Shown here in pieces: positions 50,637 through 59,160 of a DNA stretch of 64,000 nucleotides; the first letter of the stretch is position 1, and each line of letters begins with the position of its first letter. The notes beneath the pieces are model-generated. The model did not search any database. It was not told the origin of the DNA and saw only the letters and a program-made list of their open reading frames with translations. The translations under genes were made by a program, and so were the position numbers. Origin of the DNA: Janthinobacterium lividum (GTDB taxonomy: Bacteria; Pseudomonadota; Gammaproteobacteria; Burkholderiales; Burkholderiaceae_D); the NCBI RefSeq assembly GCF_023509035.1, contig NZ_CP075583.1, positions 3,100,001 to 3,164,000 of the forward strand, given 5' to 3'.

Positions 50637-51893
50637 TCAGGTGCGGGCCAATACCGGCAAGGGTTGCCGCGGAAGTAAAGCCTCTTTTTCCCAGCGGGCG
50701 ATGACCAGCGGCGCGACGGCGTTACCGAGCACATTGAGGGTCGTCGTGCCACTGTCGATGATCCGGAAAATGCCGGCGATCAGGGCAACGCCTTCCAGCG
50801 GCAGTCCGGCCGAGGCCAGCGTGGCGGACAGGATAATGATGGCAAAGCCAGGAACGCCGGCCGCGCCTTTCGATGTCAGCACCATGGTGATCACCAGCAT
50901 TGCCTGTTGCGTCGCCGACAGGTCGATGCCATACAATTGCGCTATGAAGATGGTGGCGACGCCAAGAAAAATCGCCGCGCCGTCCAGGTTGAAGGCATAG
51001 CCGACCGGCACCACGAAGCTGACGATACGCCGTGGCACCCCATAGGCTTCGAGCTTTTCCATCAGTTGCGGCATGACGGCAGCCGAGGCCGCGCTTGAAA
51101 ATGCCAGCAGCAATTCATCCCTGAAATAACGTATCAACTTGAAGATGTTTTCGCCGATCAGGTAGCAGATGCCGCCGAGCACCACCAGCGCAAACAGCAG
51201 CAGCGCCAGGTACACCACGCCGATCAGCTTTAACAGCGGCAACAGCGAAGCGAAACCGAAACTGCACACGGTGGCCCCTATCATGCCGAACACGCCAATC
51301 GGCGCGTAGGCCATCACGATGCGCACCACCCTGAACATGGTATCGAGTATGCCTTGCAGCATGGCCAGTACCGGCGCGCTCCTGGCCTGTGGCAGGGAAT
51401 TGAGGGACAGGCCGAACAGCACGGCGAAGAATAGTATCGACAGCAATTTTCCTTCCGACAGGGCCACGAAAATATTTTCCGGGACAATGTTCTGCAGGAT
51501 GACCAGCGCGCCTTTGGGTGGCTCCATTTTCATCGCCGTGGCGCCATGGACCATGGAGGAGATATCGGTACCCGTGCCAGGCTGGAACAGATTGGCCAGC
51601 AACAAGCCGACGACAATGGCCAGGCTGGTGATGGCGAAAAAGTAGCCGATCGACTTCATGCCCATGCGGCCGAACGACTTGTTATCGCCGCCGGCAATGC
51701 CAAGCACCATGCAGCAGAACACCAGCGGCACCACCACCATCTTCATCATCTTGATAAAGATATCGCCCAGGGGCTTGAGCACTTGCGAACTCACCCAGTC
51801 CTGGTGCAAGGGATGCGTATTGAAATACCAGCCGACCAGTATGCCCAGCGCCAGTCCGATGGCGATTTGTACAACCAAAGAAATCCGTTTCAT
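50637..51893 (-). CDS. Dicarboxylate/amino acid:cation symporter
   Basis: A 418-residue inner-membrane carrier of the DAACS (GltP/DctA) family. Conserved motifs are the serine-rich SSAASAAVMPQL, PVGYAFNLDGAAIF, and SKGAAGVPGF before the last helices. It imports C4-dicarboxylates, glutamate or similar acids with protons or sodium. The ATG at 51893 follows ACAGGG; the longer open frame upstream is not conserved. A VOC gene lies just upstream on the same strand. Confidence 0.9.
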   Translation of the reverse strand: MKRISLVVQIAIGLALGILVGWYFNTHPLHQDWVSSQVLKPLGDIFIKMMKMVVVPLVFCCMVLGIAGGDNKSFGRMGMKSIGYFFAITSLAIVVGLLLANLFQPGTGTDISSMVHGATAMKMEPPKGALVILQNIVPENIFVALSEGKLLSILFFAVLFGLSLNSLPQARSAPVLAMLQGILDTMFRVVRIVMAYAPIGVFGMIGATVCSFGFASLLPLLKLIGVVYLALLLFALVVLGGICYLIGENIFKLIRYFRDELLLAFSSAASAAVMPQLMEKLEAYGVPRRIVSFVVPVGYAFNLDGAAIFLGVATIFIAQLYGIDLSATQQAMLVITMVLTSKGAAGVPGFAIIILSATLASAGLPLEGVALIAGIFRIIDSGTTTLNVLGNAVAPLVIARWEKEALLPRQPLPVLART

Positions 51894-51951
51894 CCCTGTC
51901 CCCGTTTTATTGTATGGCAATTGGGCACGGGCCAGACCCGTGCCACCGGTA

Positions 51952-52377
51952 TTACTTGGCGAACAGCTGGTCGATGTTCTGGAAGGCCTTGAATTCGAGG
52001 GCGTTACCGCATGGGTCAAACAGGAACATGGTGGCCTGCTCGCCGACCTGGCCCTTGAAGCGGATGTAAGGTTCGATGACGAACTTCGTGCCAAAGGTTT
52101 TCAGGCGCTCGGCCAGGGCTTCCCATTCGCTCCAGCCCAGCACGACACCGAAGTGCGGCACCGGCACGTCATGCCCATCGACGGGGTTCGAATGCACGTG
52201 TTCCTGCGAGGCCGTCTTGGGGTGTTCATGGATCACCAGTTGATGGCCAAAGAAGTTGTAGTCGACCCATTGCGTGCTGGATCGCCCCTCGTCCAGGCCA
52301 AACACATCGCTGTAGAAGCGGCGCGCCGCCGGCAAGTCATAGACGGGAATGGCAAGGTGGAAAGGTGAAAGGCTCAT
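51952..52377 (-). CDS. VOC (glyoxalase/bleomycin-resistance) family protein
   Basis: 141 residues in two beta-alpha-beta-beta-beta units: [22 protein letters not shown] at the start, [11 protein letters not shown] in the middle, and [13 protein letters not shown] at the end, with His and Glu as likely metal ligands. A dioxygenase or lyase role is possible but unknown. It diverges from a LysR gene across a palindromic operator. Confidence 0.87.
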   Translation of the reverse strand: MSLSPFHLAIPVYDLPAARRFYSDVFGLDEGRSSTQWVDYNFFGHQLVIHEHPKTASQEHVHSNPVDGHDVPVPHFGVVLGWSEWEALAERLKTFGTKFVIEPYIRFKGQVGEQATMFLFDPCGNALEFKAFQNIDQLFAK

Positions 52378-52470
52378 GGTGAAATCTCCTGTTGGTGTGT
52401 GGTCAGCGTCGTGATCCGGCGCGATGCGGGGAAGTCAATGACGCTGCTCAAGTATTGTAGAATCTCGAAA

Positions 52471-52499
52471 TGGAAAAAATAATCAATATATTTTTTCCA
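52471..52499. promoter_or_regulatory. Palindromic operator between VOC and LysR genes
   Basis: TGGAAAAAAT (52471-52480) and ATTTTTTCCA (52490-52499) are perfect inverse arms with a 9-base spacer. It ends 22 bases before the LysR start and is AT-rich, as LysR sites often are. Confidence 0.6.
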
Positions 52500-52521
52500 T
52501 AAACACAAATAGGATTGATGA

Positions 52522-53379
52522 ATGATACGAGAACTCAAAACCCTGGTATCGGTCGCGCGCGAGGGCACGTTTGCAGCTGCCGGCGACAAGATCGGCCTGA
52601 CGCAAGCGGCGGTCAGCGCACAGATGCAGCGCCTGCAGGCCGAACTGGGCTTGTCCTTGTTCGACCGCGCGGGACGCTCCGCTCGGCTCAACAAGATGGG
52701 GCATCAGATACTGGAGCAGACCCAGGAGTTGTTACGCCTGTACGACAACCTGGGCTCCGCAAGTGCCGGCGCGCCGGCCGCCAAAGTGACCATAGGCGCG
52801 ATCGCCTCAGTGCAGCGTTCCTTCCTGCCGGATGCCTTGGCCGCGCTGCACCAGCGATTGCCCGATTGCCGCACGCGCGTTTTACCTGGCTTGTCAATGG
52901 AGTTGTTGAACATGGTAGATGCGGGCGAGATCGACATGGCGGTCATCATTCGCCCACCCTTCGCACTGCAGAGCGACTTGCGCTGGACCACGCTGGCGCG
53001 CGAACCGTTCCGTTTGATCGTGCCACGGGACGTGCCCGGTGATGACTGGGTGGAGTTACTGTCGCAGCAGCCTTTTGTCCGTTATGACCGCGCCTCGTTC
53101 GGTGGGCGCCAGGTCGATCGTTTCCTGCGAAAAATGCATTTGCCTTTGCGCGAAGTGTGCGAAGTCGACGAACTCGATGCGATCATCAAGCTCGTGGCCA
53201 ATCGCGTTGGTGTTGCCTTGCTGCCACAAACTGCTGCCCACCGACGTTGGCCGGCTGCAATACGCGTTATCGACCTGGGGCCACACACCTTCCATCGGGA
53301 TATCGGGTTGGTACACCGCTCTCAGGCGAACCTCAGCGCTCCTGCGCGCATGCTGGTGGATCTGATGGTAAAACAATGA
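52522..53379 (+). CDS. LysR family transcriptional regulator
   Basis: 285 residues with the LysR helix-turn-helix (TLVSVAREGTFAAAGDKIG...VSAQMQRLQAEL) and an effector domain. It is divergent from the VOC and symporter genes and so is the likely regulator of that pair. The palindrome at 52471-52499 is a candidate binding site. Confidence 0.92.
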   Translation: MIRELKTLVSVAREGTFAAAGDKIGLTQAAVSAQMQRLQAELGLSLFDRAGRSARLNKMGHQILEQTQELLRLYDNLGSASAGAPAAKVTIGAIASVQRSFLPDALAALHQRLPDCRTRVLPGLSMELLNMVDAGEIDMAVIIRPPFALQSDLRWTTLAREPFRLIVPRDVPGDDWVELLSQQPFVRYDRASFGGRQVDRFLRKMHLPLREVCEVDELDAIIKLVANRVGVALLPQTAAHRRWPAAIRVIDLGPHTFHRDIGLVHRSQANLSAPARMLVDLMVKQ

Positions 53380-53463
53380 GGGACGGTTCAAGTTTCTCTT
53401 CTGACATAACTGCGGGCCGATGGTAACATCGGCTTGAATCCCCTGTAGTGGAAGAAAGCAAGC

Positions 53464-54177
53464 ATGAAACAAGCAAGCATGGCAGGGCTGCTGGCAGTGG
53501 CGCTGCTGATGCCAGCGCTGGCCGCGGCGGTGGACGTGCGCATCGTCGGCGAGCATTTGCCGCCGTCGAGCATGATGGAAAACAATGTCGTCGTGGGACG
53601 TGAAACGCTCAAGGTGCGTGACATCATGGCGCGCGCCGGTCTTTCCTACAGCATTGAATTGCTGCCGTGGAAGCGTGCGTATGCGCAGGCGCTGCGCGAG
53701 CGTGATACCTGCATCTTTTCCACCAGCCGCACGCAAGAGCGCGAAGCGCAATTTCGCTGGATCGGCCCCCTCAATGAGGCGGAATGGATACTTTACGGCC
53801 TGGCCGAGCGGCACCTGGCGCTGCGCACGCTAGCCGATGCGCGCGGCCTGGTAATTGGCACGGTGCTCGGCGACGCGCGCGACGCCTACCTGCGCCAGCG
53901 AGGCCTGAGCGTGGCGCCCGTGACGCAGGAGTGGCTCAATCCGCAAAAGCTGCTGCTCGGACGCATCGACCTGTGGGCCGTCGGCATGGCGGTGGGCAGC
54001 AAGCCGTTTGCTGGCAAGGAGTGGGAGGGCAAGGTGGTGCCGCTGCTGACTTTCAACCGCGTGCAGACTTACCTCGCCTGCAACAAGGAATTGCCCGAGG
54101 CGCAGGCGGCGGCCATGCAGCGGGCGGCGGCGGCCATGCGCCGCGACGGCAGCATGGCGCGCGAACATATGCGCTGA
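53464..54177 (+). CDS. Periplasmic solute-binding-like protein
   Basis: A 237-residue protein with a signal peptide (MKQASMAGLLAVALLMPALA) and the fold of extracellular solute-binding family 3: VRIVGEHLPPSSM at the start and LLPWKRAYAQALRERDTCIFST after the first lobe. There is no adjacent permease, so it may be a sensor partner of the neighbouring cyclase rather than a transporter part. Confidence 0.8.
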   Translation: MKQASMAGLLAVALLMPALAAAVDVRIVGEHLPPSSMMENNVVVGRETLKVRDIMARAGLSYSIELLPWKRAYAQALRERDTCIFSTSRTQEREAQFRWIGPLNEAEWILYGLAERHLALRTLADARGLVIGTVLGDARDAYLRQRGLSVAPVTQEWLNPQKLLLGRIDLWAVGMAVGSKPFAGKEWEGKVVPLLTFNRVQTYLACNKELPEAQAAAMQRAAAAMRRDGSMAREHMR

Positions 54178-54191
54178 TTCAGTGCGCTGAT

Positions 54192-54932
54192 TCAGCTCTC
54201 CAGCCACTGGCGCACGCAGTTGCGTCCTTCGCGCTTGGCCTGGTACAGGGCCTGGTCCGCATGGCTGTAGGCCGTTTCGAAGGCCGTGCCGGCGCGGTTC
54301 CAGCTCAGGCCCACGCTGACGGTGATGGCGCGCGTGATGGGCGCCGCATGGCGCTGGCGGCCGACGCTCTCGCAGATGCGCTGTGCGATTTGCGCCGCGT
54401 CGTCGCGCGAGGAGGTGGGCCAGACCACGGAAAACTCTTCGCCGCCGACCCGGCCGATGGCCGTCTCCTGTCCCAGTAATCCTTTCAGGCAGTCGACCAC
54501 GGCCTGGATCACGCCGTCGCCGGCCGGGTGGCCGAAATCGTCGTTGACCTGCTTGAACAGGTCGATATCGAGCACGATCAGCGCCATGTCGCCCTGCGCC
54601 AGGCAGCGCGAGGCGTGGTCGATCACGGCACCGCGGTTCAGGGCGCCCGTCAGCGGGTCGTGCGTGGCGCGGTATTCGAGCTGGCCGGCCAGGGTTTGCA
54701 ATTGGCGGTTCAGCAAATGCATGTCGCGCTCGGCGCGGTCGCTGCGGCCGATCAGGCGCCGTGTTTCGCGCATCAGCCGCTCGTAGTGATTGATCAGTTC
54801 ACCGAGCACGCGCCGCTGTTCTGCGCTCGACGCGCTGGCGTCGGCATGCATGCGGCGCGCGGCAGCCAGTGCCGCCGCTTCCACGGTGAACAGGTCGGGT
54901 TCCAGGTCGGCCTCGGAGATGGCGGCGCGCAT
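54192..54932 (-). CDS. siaD: SiaD-like diguanylate cyclase
   Basis: A 246-residue cytoplasmic protein with a coiled-coil N-terminus (about 45-85) and a GGDEF domain with the active motif GGEEF in RVGGEEFSVVW. It makes cyclic di-GMP. It starts 3 bases after the siaC stop. In Pseudomonas, SiaD activity depends on unphosphorylated SiaC, and the gene order is the same here. Confidence 0.85.
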   Translation of the reverse strand: MRAAISEADLEPDLFTVEAAALAAARRMHADASASSAEQRRVLGELINHYERLMRETRRLIGRSDRAERDMHLLNRQLQTLAGQLEYRATHDPLTGALNRGAVIDHASRCLAQGDMALIVLDIDLFKQVNDDFGHPAGDGVIQAVVDCLKGLLGQETAIGRVGGEEFSVVWPTSSRDDAAQIAQRICESVGRQRHAAPITRAITVSVGLSWNRAGTAFETAYSHADQALYQAKREGRNCVRQWLES

Positions 54933-54935
54933 GCC

Positions 54936-55334
54936 CTAGCTGCCCTGCACGGGATGGTCGCGGAAGTCCAGCGCCGTAAAGTCCTGCTGCAGCTCCTGGC
55001 CGAATTCCAGGATGGTGTCGTCGTCCTCGTCGTGATACCAGTTCAGGCGCACCTGGTTGCCGTCGACAGCGGCCTGGTTCAGGGTGTCGAACAGGGTAAA
55101 CAGCATCTTCGTGCTCGAGCTGTTGAAGTAGGCCAGCGAGACGTTGACGGTGATGGCGCTCTCGCGGCAGGCGTCCAGGTAGGCGCGCACGGTGGCGATC
55201 AGCGGGCCATAGAAGGCGGCCGCGTTTTCCGGATACGACTCGCCCTTGATCGACAGGGTGTGCTGCTCGAAACGGAAGTCGATTTCGGGCGAACTCGGGG
55301 TCGCGGCGATGAACAGTGGTGACGGTAATTGCAT
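54936..55334 (-). CDS. siaC: SiaC-like phosphoregulated protein (DUF1987)
   Basis: 132 residues. SIKGESYPENAAAFYGPL is the SiaC family signature, and YFNSSSTKMLF (about 69-79) holds the serine/threonine stretch that in Pseudomonas contains the phosphorylated threonine; Thr75 is the best candidate. The ATG at 55334 has AGGAAAG upstream. SiaB would phosphorylate it and SiaA dephosphorylate it. Confidence 0.87.
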   Translation of the reverse strand: MQLPSPLFIAATPSSPEIDFRFEQHTLSIKGESYPENAAAFYGPLIATVRAYLDACRESAITVNVSLAYFNSSSTKMLFTLFDTLNQAAVDGNQVRLNWYHDEDDDTILEFGQELQQDFTALDFRDHPVQGS

Positions 55335-55356
55335 ATGCTTTCCTGAGTCGGCTCTT

Positions 55357-55913
55357 TCAAATGATGGCTTTGATGCAGAAGATGGTGTGGCCCGGCTCCT
55401 GGGGATCCTGGACGAATTCGAATTCCAGCGGCTCGCTGGCGTCGCGCGCCATGGTGAGAAAACCCAGGCCCGCACCCTTGCTGTCGGCCGGCGCTTCCTC
55501 GCGCAAGGCCTTCTTGTAGGCGAGGCGGATTTCTTCCATCGTCATAGTGTGCAGCGGCTCCAGGCGGGCGCGGATCTGCGCCACGTTGTCCGTCGAGACG
55601 GGGTTGGCGCACAGTAGAAAAAAACTGTCGCCGCGCGTGCCGATGCAAAATGAACCGCGCCGCATCTGCTGGTCCAGTTGCGCATCGGGCGTCAGGCTGT
55701 CGGCGGAATAGTGCATGATGTTTTGCGACATCTCGATGAACGAGGAAAAGATGCGCCGGCGCGTGGGCCCGGCCGCGCCGGCCGTATCGAGGCGCGCCTT
55801 GACGGTTTCGGAAATGGCGCTCACCACGTGCTGCGAGAAATAGCCCACGTAAAAAAGATGATGTTGCGCTTGCGCGCTACATCCCAAAACTCATTGAATT
55901 CTTCGTACAGCAC
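55357..55913 (-). CDS. siaB: SiaB-like protein kinase (frameshifted in this sequence)
   Basis: A kinase of about 185 residues with a GHKL-like ATP site (FIEMSQNIMHYS is the N-box). The open frame seems to start at 55887, but the family N-terminus (VLYEEFNEFWDVARKRNIIFF) is encoded upstream in another frame. Adding one base to the six-A run at 55851-55856 (T-run on the coding strand) joins them. The real start is then GTG at 55913, with AGGAG 7 bases upstream. A sequencing error is likely. Confidence 0.8.
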
Positions 55914-55977
55914 GTCCGTGCTCCTGGCTAGCCGGTGACCCGGTTTCTTGTTGATAAGGTGGCTCGATGGCGCCCAA

Positions 55978-57216
55978 CTACAGGCGGAAACAGAAAAAGG
56001 TCAGGTCGTCGCGGCGCGGCTGCTTGCCTTGCCAGGCGGTGCTGTCCTGCAGCAGCGCCGCCGCCACGTCGCAGGCCGGTGCGTCGCGCTGCGCCAGCAA
56101 CTGCTCGCGCATGCGCCGCTTGCCGTAGGCGATGTCGCGCGCGCCGCCGATCTGGTCGAGCAAGCCGTCGGTGGTGACGAACAGCACGCTGCCGGCGGGA
56201 ATGTCCAGCGTCTCGTTGTGCCAGCGGTAGCCGGCCGGCGTGTCGACATAGCCCACACCCATGCGCGCGCCATCGATGGCGCGCACGCCGTCTTCGCCCG
56301 GCGCGACCACGTGCAGCGCCAGTTTCGCCCCCGCGAAACGCAGGCTGGCGCTGGCCGTGTCGTAGCACAGGAAGGCGCAATCCATGCCGTCGTTCGAGCC
56401 CGCGTGGCCGGTGGCTTCGCCGTTGCTGGCGCCGTCCTGGCCCAGCAGGGTCTTGATGGCACGGCTGACGGCGCCAATCAGGGCGGCCGGATCGTGCGGC
56501 CCCAGCTCGCGCAGGGCCTGGCTCAGGGCCGACGAGGCGATCAGGGTCATGAAGGCGCCCGGCACGCCGTGGCCGGTGCAGTCGGCGATGGCGGCGAACC
56601 AGCCGCCTGCGTGGCGCTCGAAGAAGTAAAAATCGCCGCCGACGACGTCGCGCGGCTGCCATTCCAGGTGGGCGTCGGGCAGGGTGGCGCGCAGTTCCGC
56701 ATCGGAGGTGCGCAGCAGGGCGCGCTGGATCACGCTGGCGTAATCGATGCTGTGCATGATCTGCCGGTTCTTTTCCGCCTGCATGGTGGCTACCACGTTC
56801 ATCAGCTGCAGGCCGAAGCCCACGCCGGCCAGCGCGCCATCGTCGGTGATGATGAAGCCGTCAGCCAGCGCCTTTTCGCCCGCTTCCACGGCGCGGAAGG
56901 TGAGGTCTTCGATGCTCATGGCGCCGTCGACGATCAGCGGCTCCTTGTCCATGAAGGCGATGCAGCTCTTCTTGCCGTACACCTCGTGATAAAAAGGCTT
57001 GGACATCTGCGACATGAAGATGTTGCGGCTGATCAAGCCGATGGGACGCCGCTGTTCCGTGACGGGCAGGCTCATCATGTCGCGCCGTTCCGTGAACAGT
57101 TCCAGTACGGCGAAATTGCTGGCGTCGGCCTGCACGGATTCCGTGGGAATGCACAGATCAAACGCCACGGACGTGCGATAACGGGGAAGATGCAATCGAG
57201 AAGCGTTGAACTCCAC
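55978..57216 (-). CDS. siaA: SiaA-like SpoIIE (PP2C) phosphatase with CBS-like domain, soluble
   Basis: About 412 residues. A PP2C-type SpoIIE domain fills the C-terminal half: QPRDVVGGDFYFFE, ADCTGHGVPGAFMT, VTTDGLLDQ and RRDDLTFF hold the metal aspartates. The N-terminal 150 residues look like a CBS pair (PIGLISRN...DGFIITDDGALAGVG). Pseudomonas SiaA is a membrane HAMP protein; no membrane helix is present here. The GTG at 57216 (AAAGG 8 bases upstream) was chosen over a TTG at 57276. Confidence 0.85.
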   Translation of the reverse strand: MEFNASRLHLPRYRTSVAFDLCIPTESVQADASNFAVLELFTERRDMMSLPVTEQRRPIGLISRNIFMSQMSKPFYHEVYGKKSCIAFMDKEPLIVDGAMSIEDLTFRAVEAGEKALADGFIITDDGALAGVGFGLQLMNVVATMQAEKNRQIMHSIDYASVIQRALLRTSDAELRATLPDAHLEWQPRDVVGGDFYFFERHAGGWFAAIADCTGHGVPGAFMTLIASSALSQALRELGPHDPAALIGAVSRAIKTLLGQDGASNGEATGHAGSNDGMDCAFLCYDTASASLRFAGAKLALHVVAPGEDGVRAIDGARMGVGYVDTPAGYRWHNETLDIPAGSVLFVTTDGLLDQIGGARDIAYGKRRMREQLLAQRDAPACDVAAALLQDSTAWQGKQPRRDDLTFFCFRL

Positions 57217-57305
57217 AGCGGCTACCTTTACATGACGATCGGACCCTTGTTGTCGCGACGGCAAGGCGGCTGACAAACAGGCAATATCATTATGGTAGCC
57301 TTTGA

Positions 57306-57334
57306 ATATGACGGCTTGATTACCAGCTTGTCAA
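57306..57334 (-). promoter_or_regulatory. Likely sia operon promoter
   Basis: On the minus strand, a perfect TTGACA (57334-57329) is followed after 17-18 bases by TCATATT. The predicted RNA start lies about 80 bases before the siaA GTG. Confidence 0.5.
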
Positions 57335-57375
57335 AACCGTATGCAAGATGGCTGCATGGCAAGCTGGTGCCGGGC

Positions 57376-57966
57376 TTACAGGCGGCGGGCCAGCGCCTGC
57401 GTCTGTGCCAGCCAGCGCGCCCGCTGCGCGTCGGTGGAATCGATCAGGGGACCAAAGCTGGCCACCTTGACGGGCTTGACGCCGCAAAATTCCAGGGTCG
57501 TCTTGCGCAATTGGTGTATGCCGGGCATGTGGTAGACCCAGCGGAAATACCAGGGCGGCGTGTCCATCGTCACCAGCAGCTGGGCCGTGCGGCCCTTCAG
57601 CAGCTGCGCCGGAAAAGCCTTGCCCGGGCGATACTTGAAGGCAAAGCCAGGCAGGAAGATGCGGTCGATGAAACCCTTCAGCAAGGCCGGCGCGCCGCCC
57701 CACCAGATCGGGTAGGCGAACACAAGGTGCTCGGCCCAGCTGATGGCTTCCTGCGCCGCCAGCAAGTCCGCTTCCAGCGGCTGTACCTGGCGGTAGCCTT
57801 CATGCAGGTTCTGGTCGAAGTCCAGCTGGCCCAGGCGCAGCTCGCGCACGGTGTGGCCCGCGCTGCGGGCCGTGGTGGCGTAGGCCTCGGCCAGGGCGGC
57901 GCAGAAACTGTCGCCGGACGGGTGGCCGAGGATGATCAGGATACGTTTTGGTACCGTGTTGGGCAT
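57376..57966 (-). CDS. NAD(P)H:quinone oxidoreductase-like flavoprotein
   Basis: 196 residues with the flavodoxin-like fold of the NQO1/MdaB group: ILIILGHPSGDSFCAAL binds FMN/FAD, and FAYPIWWGGAPALLKGFIDR is the conserved loop. It probably reduces quinones by two electrons. The ATG at 57966 begins the conserved part. A MerR regulator gene lies just upstream on the same strand. Confidence 0.88.
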   Translation of the reverse strand: MPNTVPKRILIILGHPSGDSFCAALAEAYATTARSAGHTVRELRLGQLDFDQNLHEGYRQVQPLEADLLAAQEAISWAEHLVFAYPIWWGGAPALLKGFIDRIFLPGFAFKYRPGKAFPAQLLKGRTAQLLVTMDTPPWYFRWVYHMPGIHQLRKTTLEFCGVKPVKVASFGPLIDSTDAQRARWLAQTQALARRL

Positions 57967-58050
57967 GATGCAGGCTTTCCAGTAAAGAACAGCTTGCATG
58001 CTAAAGCCTGCCCCTAATGGCAGAGTCAAGCGCGGTGTGAGGTGACAGGT

Positions 58051-58416
58051 TCAGGCGGCCGCTTGCAGGTGCTGGCGCGCCAGGCAGTCGCCGATTTCCG
58101 TGTCGATGTCGGCCAATTGCGCGTCGAGCTGACGCAGGCGGGCGATATCGCGCTGCACCTGTGCGCGCTTGGCGGCGATGTGCTGCGACAGGGCGGCCCA
58201 GTCCGTCTCGTCGCCTGCCAGGACGGGCAGCAGTTCGGCCAGGCGGAAGCCCAGGGTCTGCGCCTGGCGTATGAGTTTGACTTGCGCCAGGTCTTGCTGC
58301 GTGTAGACGCGGTAGGCGCCGGAACGGCGCACGTCGCCCAGCAAGCCCAGCGCTTCATAGTGGCGCAAGGCCTTGGGCGAGGTGCCCGCCAGGCGGGCGA
58401 TTTCTCCGATGTACAT
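58051..58416 (-). CDS. MerR family transcriptional regulator
   Basis: 121 residues. MYIGEIARLAGTSPKALRHYE is the MerR winged-helix DNA-binding start, followed by a dimerising coiled coil ending ADIDTEIGDCL. It lacks the cysteine set of metal sensors. Its position suggests it controls the quinone reductase gene 84 bases downstream. Confidence 0.9.
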   Translation of the reverse strand: MYIGEIARLAGTSPKALRHYEALGLLGDVRRSGAYRVYTQQDLAQVKLIRQAQTLGFRLAELLPVLAGDETDWAALSQHIAAKRAQVQRDIARLRQLDAQLADIDTEIGDCLARQHLQAAA

Positions 58417-58485
58417 GGGTGATCCTTTCTCAAGCTTGAACGAATCTTACCCCAAGGCACTGGCGCCCAGGCGGCCCAAGCCCCG

Positions 58486-58923
58486 TCAGGCCCGGCGCGG
58501 CGGGATTTTCTTCGCCGTGCACTCGGCGCAGGTGCCGTACAGCGACAGCGCGTGCTCATGCAGTACGAAGCCACGCTCGGCGGCGATCTCGTTCTGCCGC
58601 AGTTCGATGCCTTCGTCGACGAATTCATCGACCTTGCCGCAACCCGTGCAGACCAGGTGGTCGTGATGCTGGCCTTCGTTCAATTCGAAGACGGCGTGGC
58701 CCGATTCGAAATGCCGGCGAAACAGGATGCCCGCTTCGGCAAACTGCATCAGCACGCGGTAAATGGTGGCCAGGCCCACGTCGATTTTTTCGGCCAGCAA
58801 GAGTTTGTAGACATCGTCCGCACTCAGGTGCTTGATCGTGCCTTCTTGAAACAGCTGCAGAATCCGCAAGCGGGGGATGGTTACTTTCAAGCCCGATTCA
58901 CGCAGTTCCCTCAATATATCCAT
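58486..58923 (-). CDS. fur: Ferric uptake regulator family protein
   Basis: A 145-residue metal-dependent repressor. RLRILQLFQ...HLSADDVYKLL is the winged helix, HHDHLVCTGCGKV carries metal ligands, and SLYGTCAEC is the second cysteine pair. The ATG at 58923 follows GGGAG. A Fur box lies about 50 bases upstream, so it probably represses itself. It could be a second Fur-type regulator, but Zur or PerR fit less well. Confidence 0.88.
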   Translation of the reverse strand: MDILRELRESGLKVTIPRLRILQLFQEGTIKHLSADDVYKLLLAEKIDVGLATIYRVLMQFAEAGILFRRHFESGHAVFELNEGQHHDHLVCTGCGKVDEFVDEGIELRQNEIAAERGFVLHEHALSLYGTCAECTAKKIPPRRA

Positions 58924-58971
58924 GTCTCCCATTCCTTTTCGTAGTCGTCTAGCGAGGTAGTACATTATATC

Positions 58972-58990
58972 GCAAATGATAATCATTACT
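58972..58990. promoter_or_regulatory. Fur box upstream of fur
   Basis: It contains the same 13-base palindrome AATGATAATCATT (58975-58987) as the siderophore receptor site. It lies between fur and a divergent LysR gene and may affect both. Confidence 0.85.
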
Positions 58991-59160
58991 ATTCTCATAT
59001 GCGAACTGAACATATTATGTTGCGCGCGCAGGCGGCGATCCAGTGACATCGGTGCAAGTGGCGATTGCGTGGCGGGCAACTTGGGCCAGCAGTGGTCGAA
59101 GATGGAAAAATAGCGCTCGGATCGCTACACTGTGCAGCAGGGAATAACAATGGAGGGGGC

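Noticed and set aside
47633..53379. A genomic island inserted at selC
   Set aside because: No integrase, no second copy of the tRNA 3' end, and no phage or transposon genes were found; kept only as a low-confidence finding.
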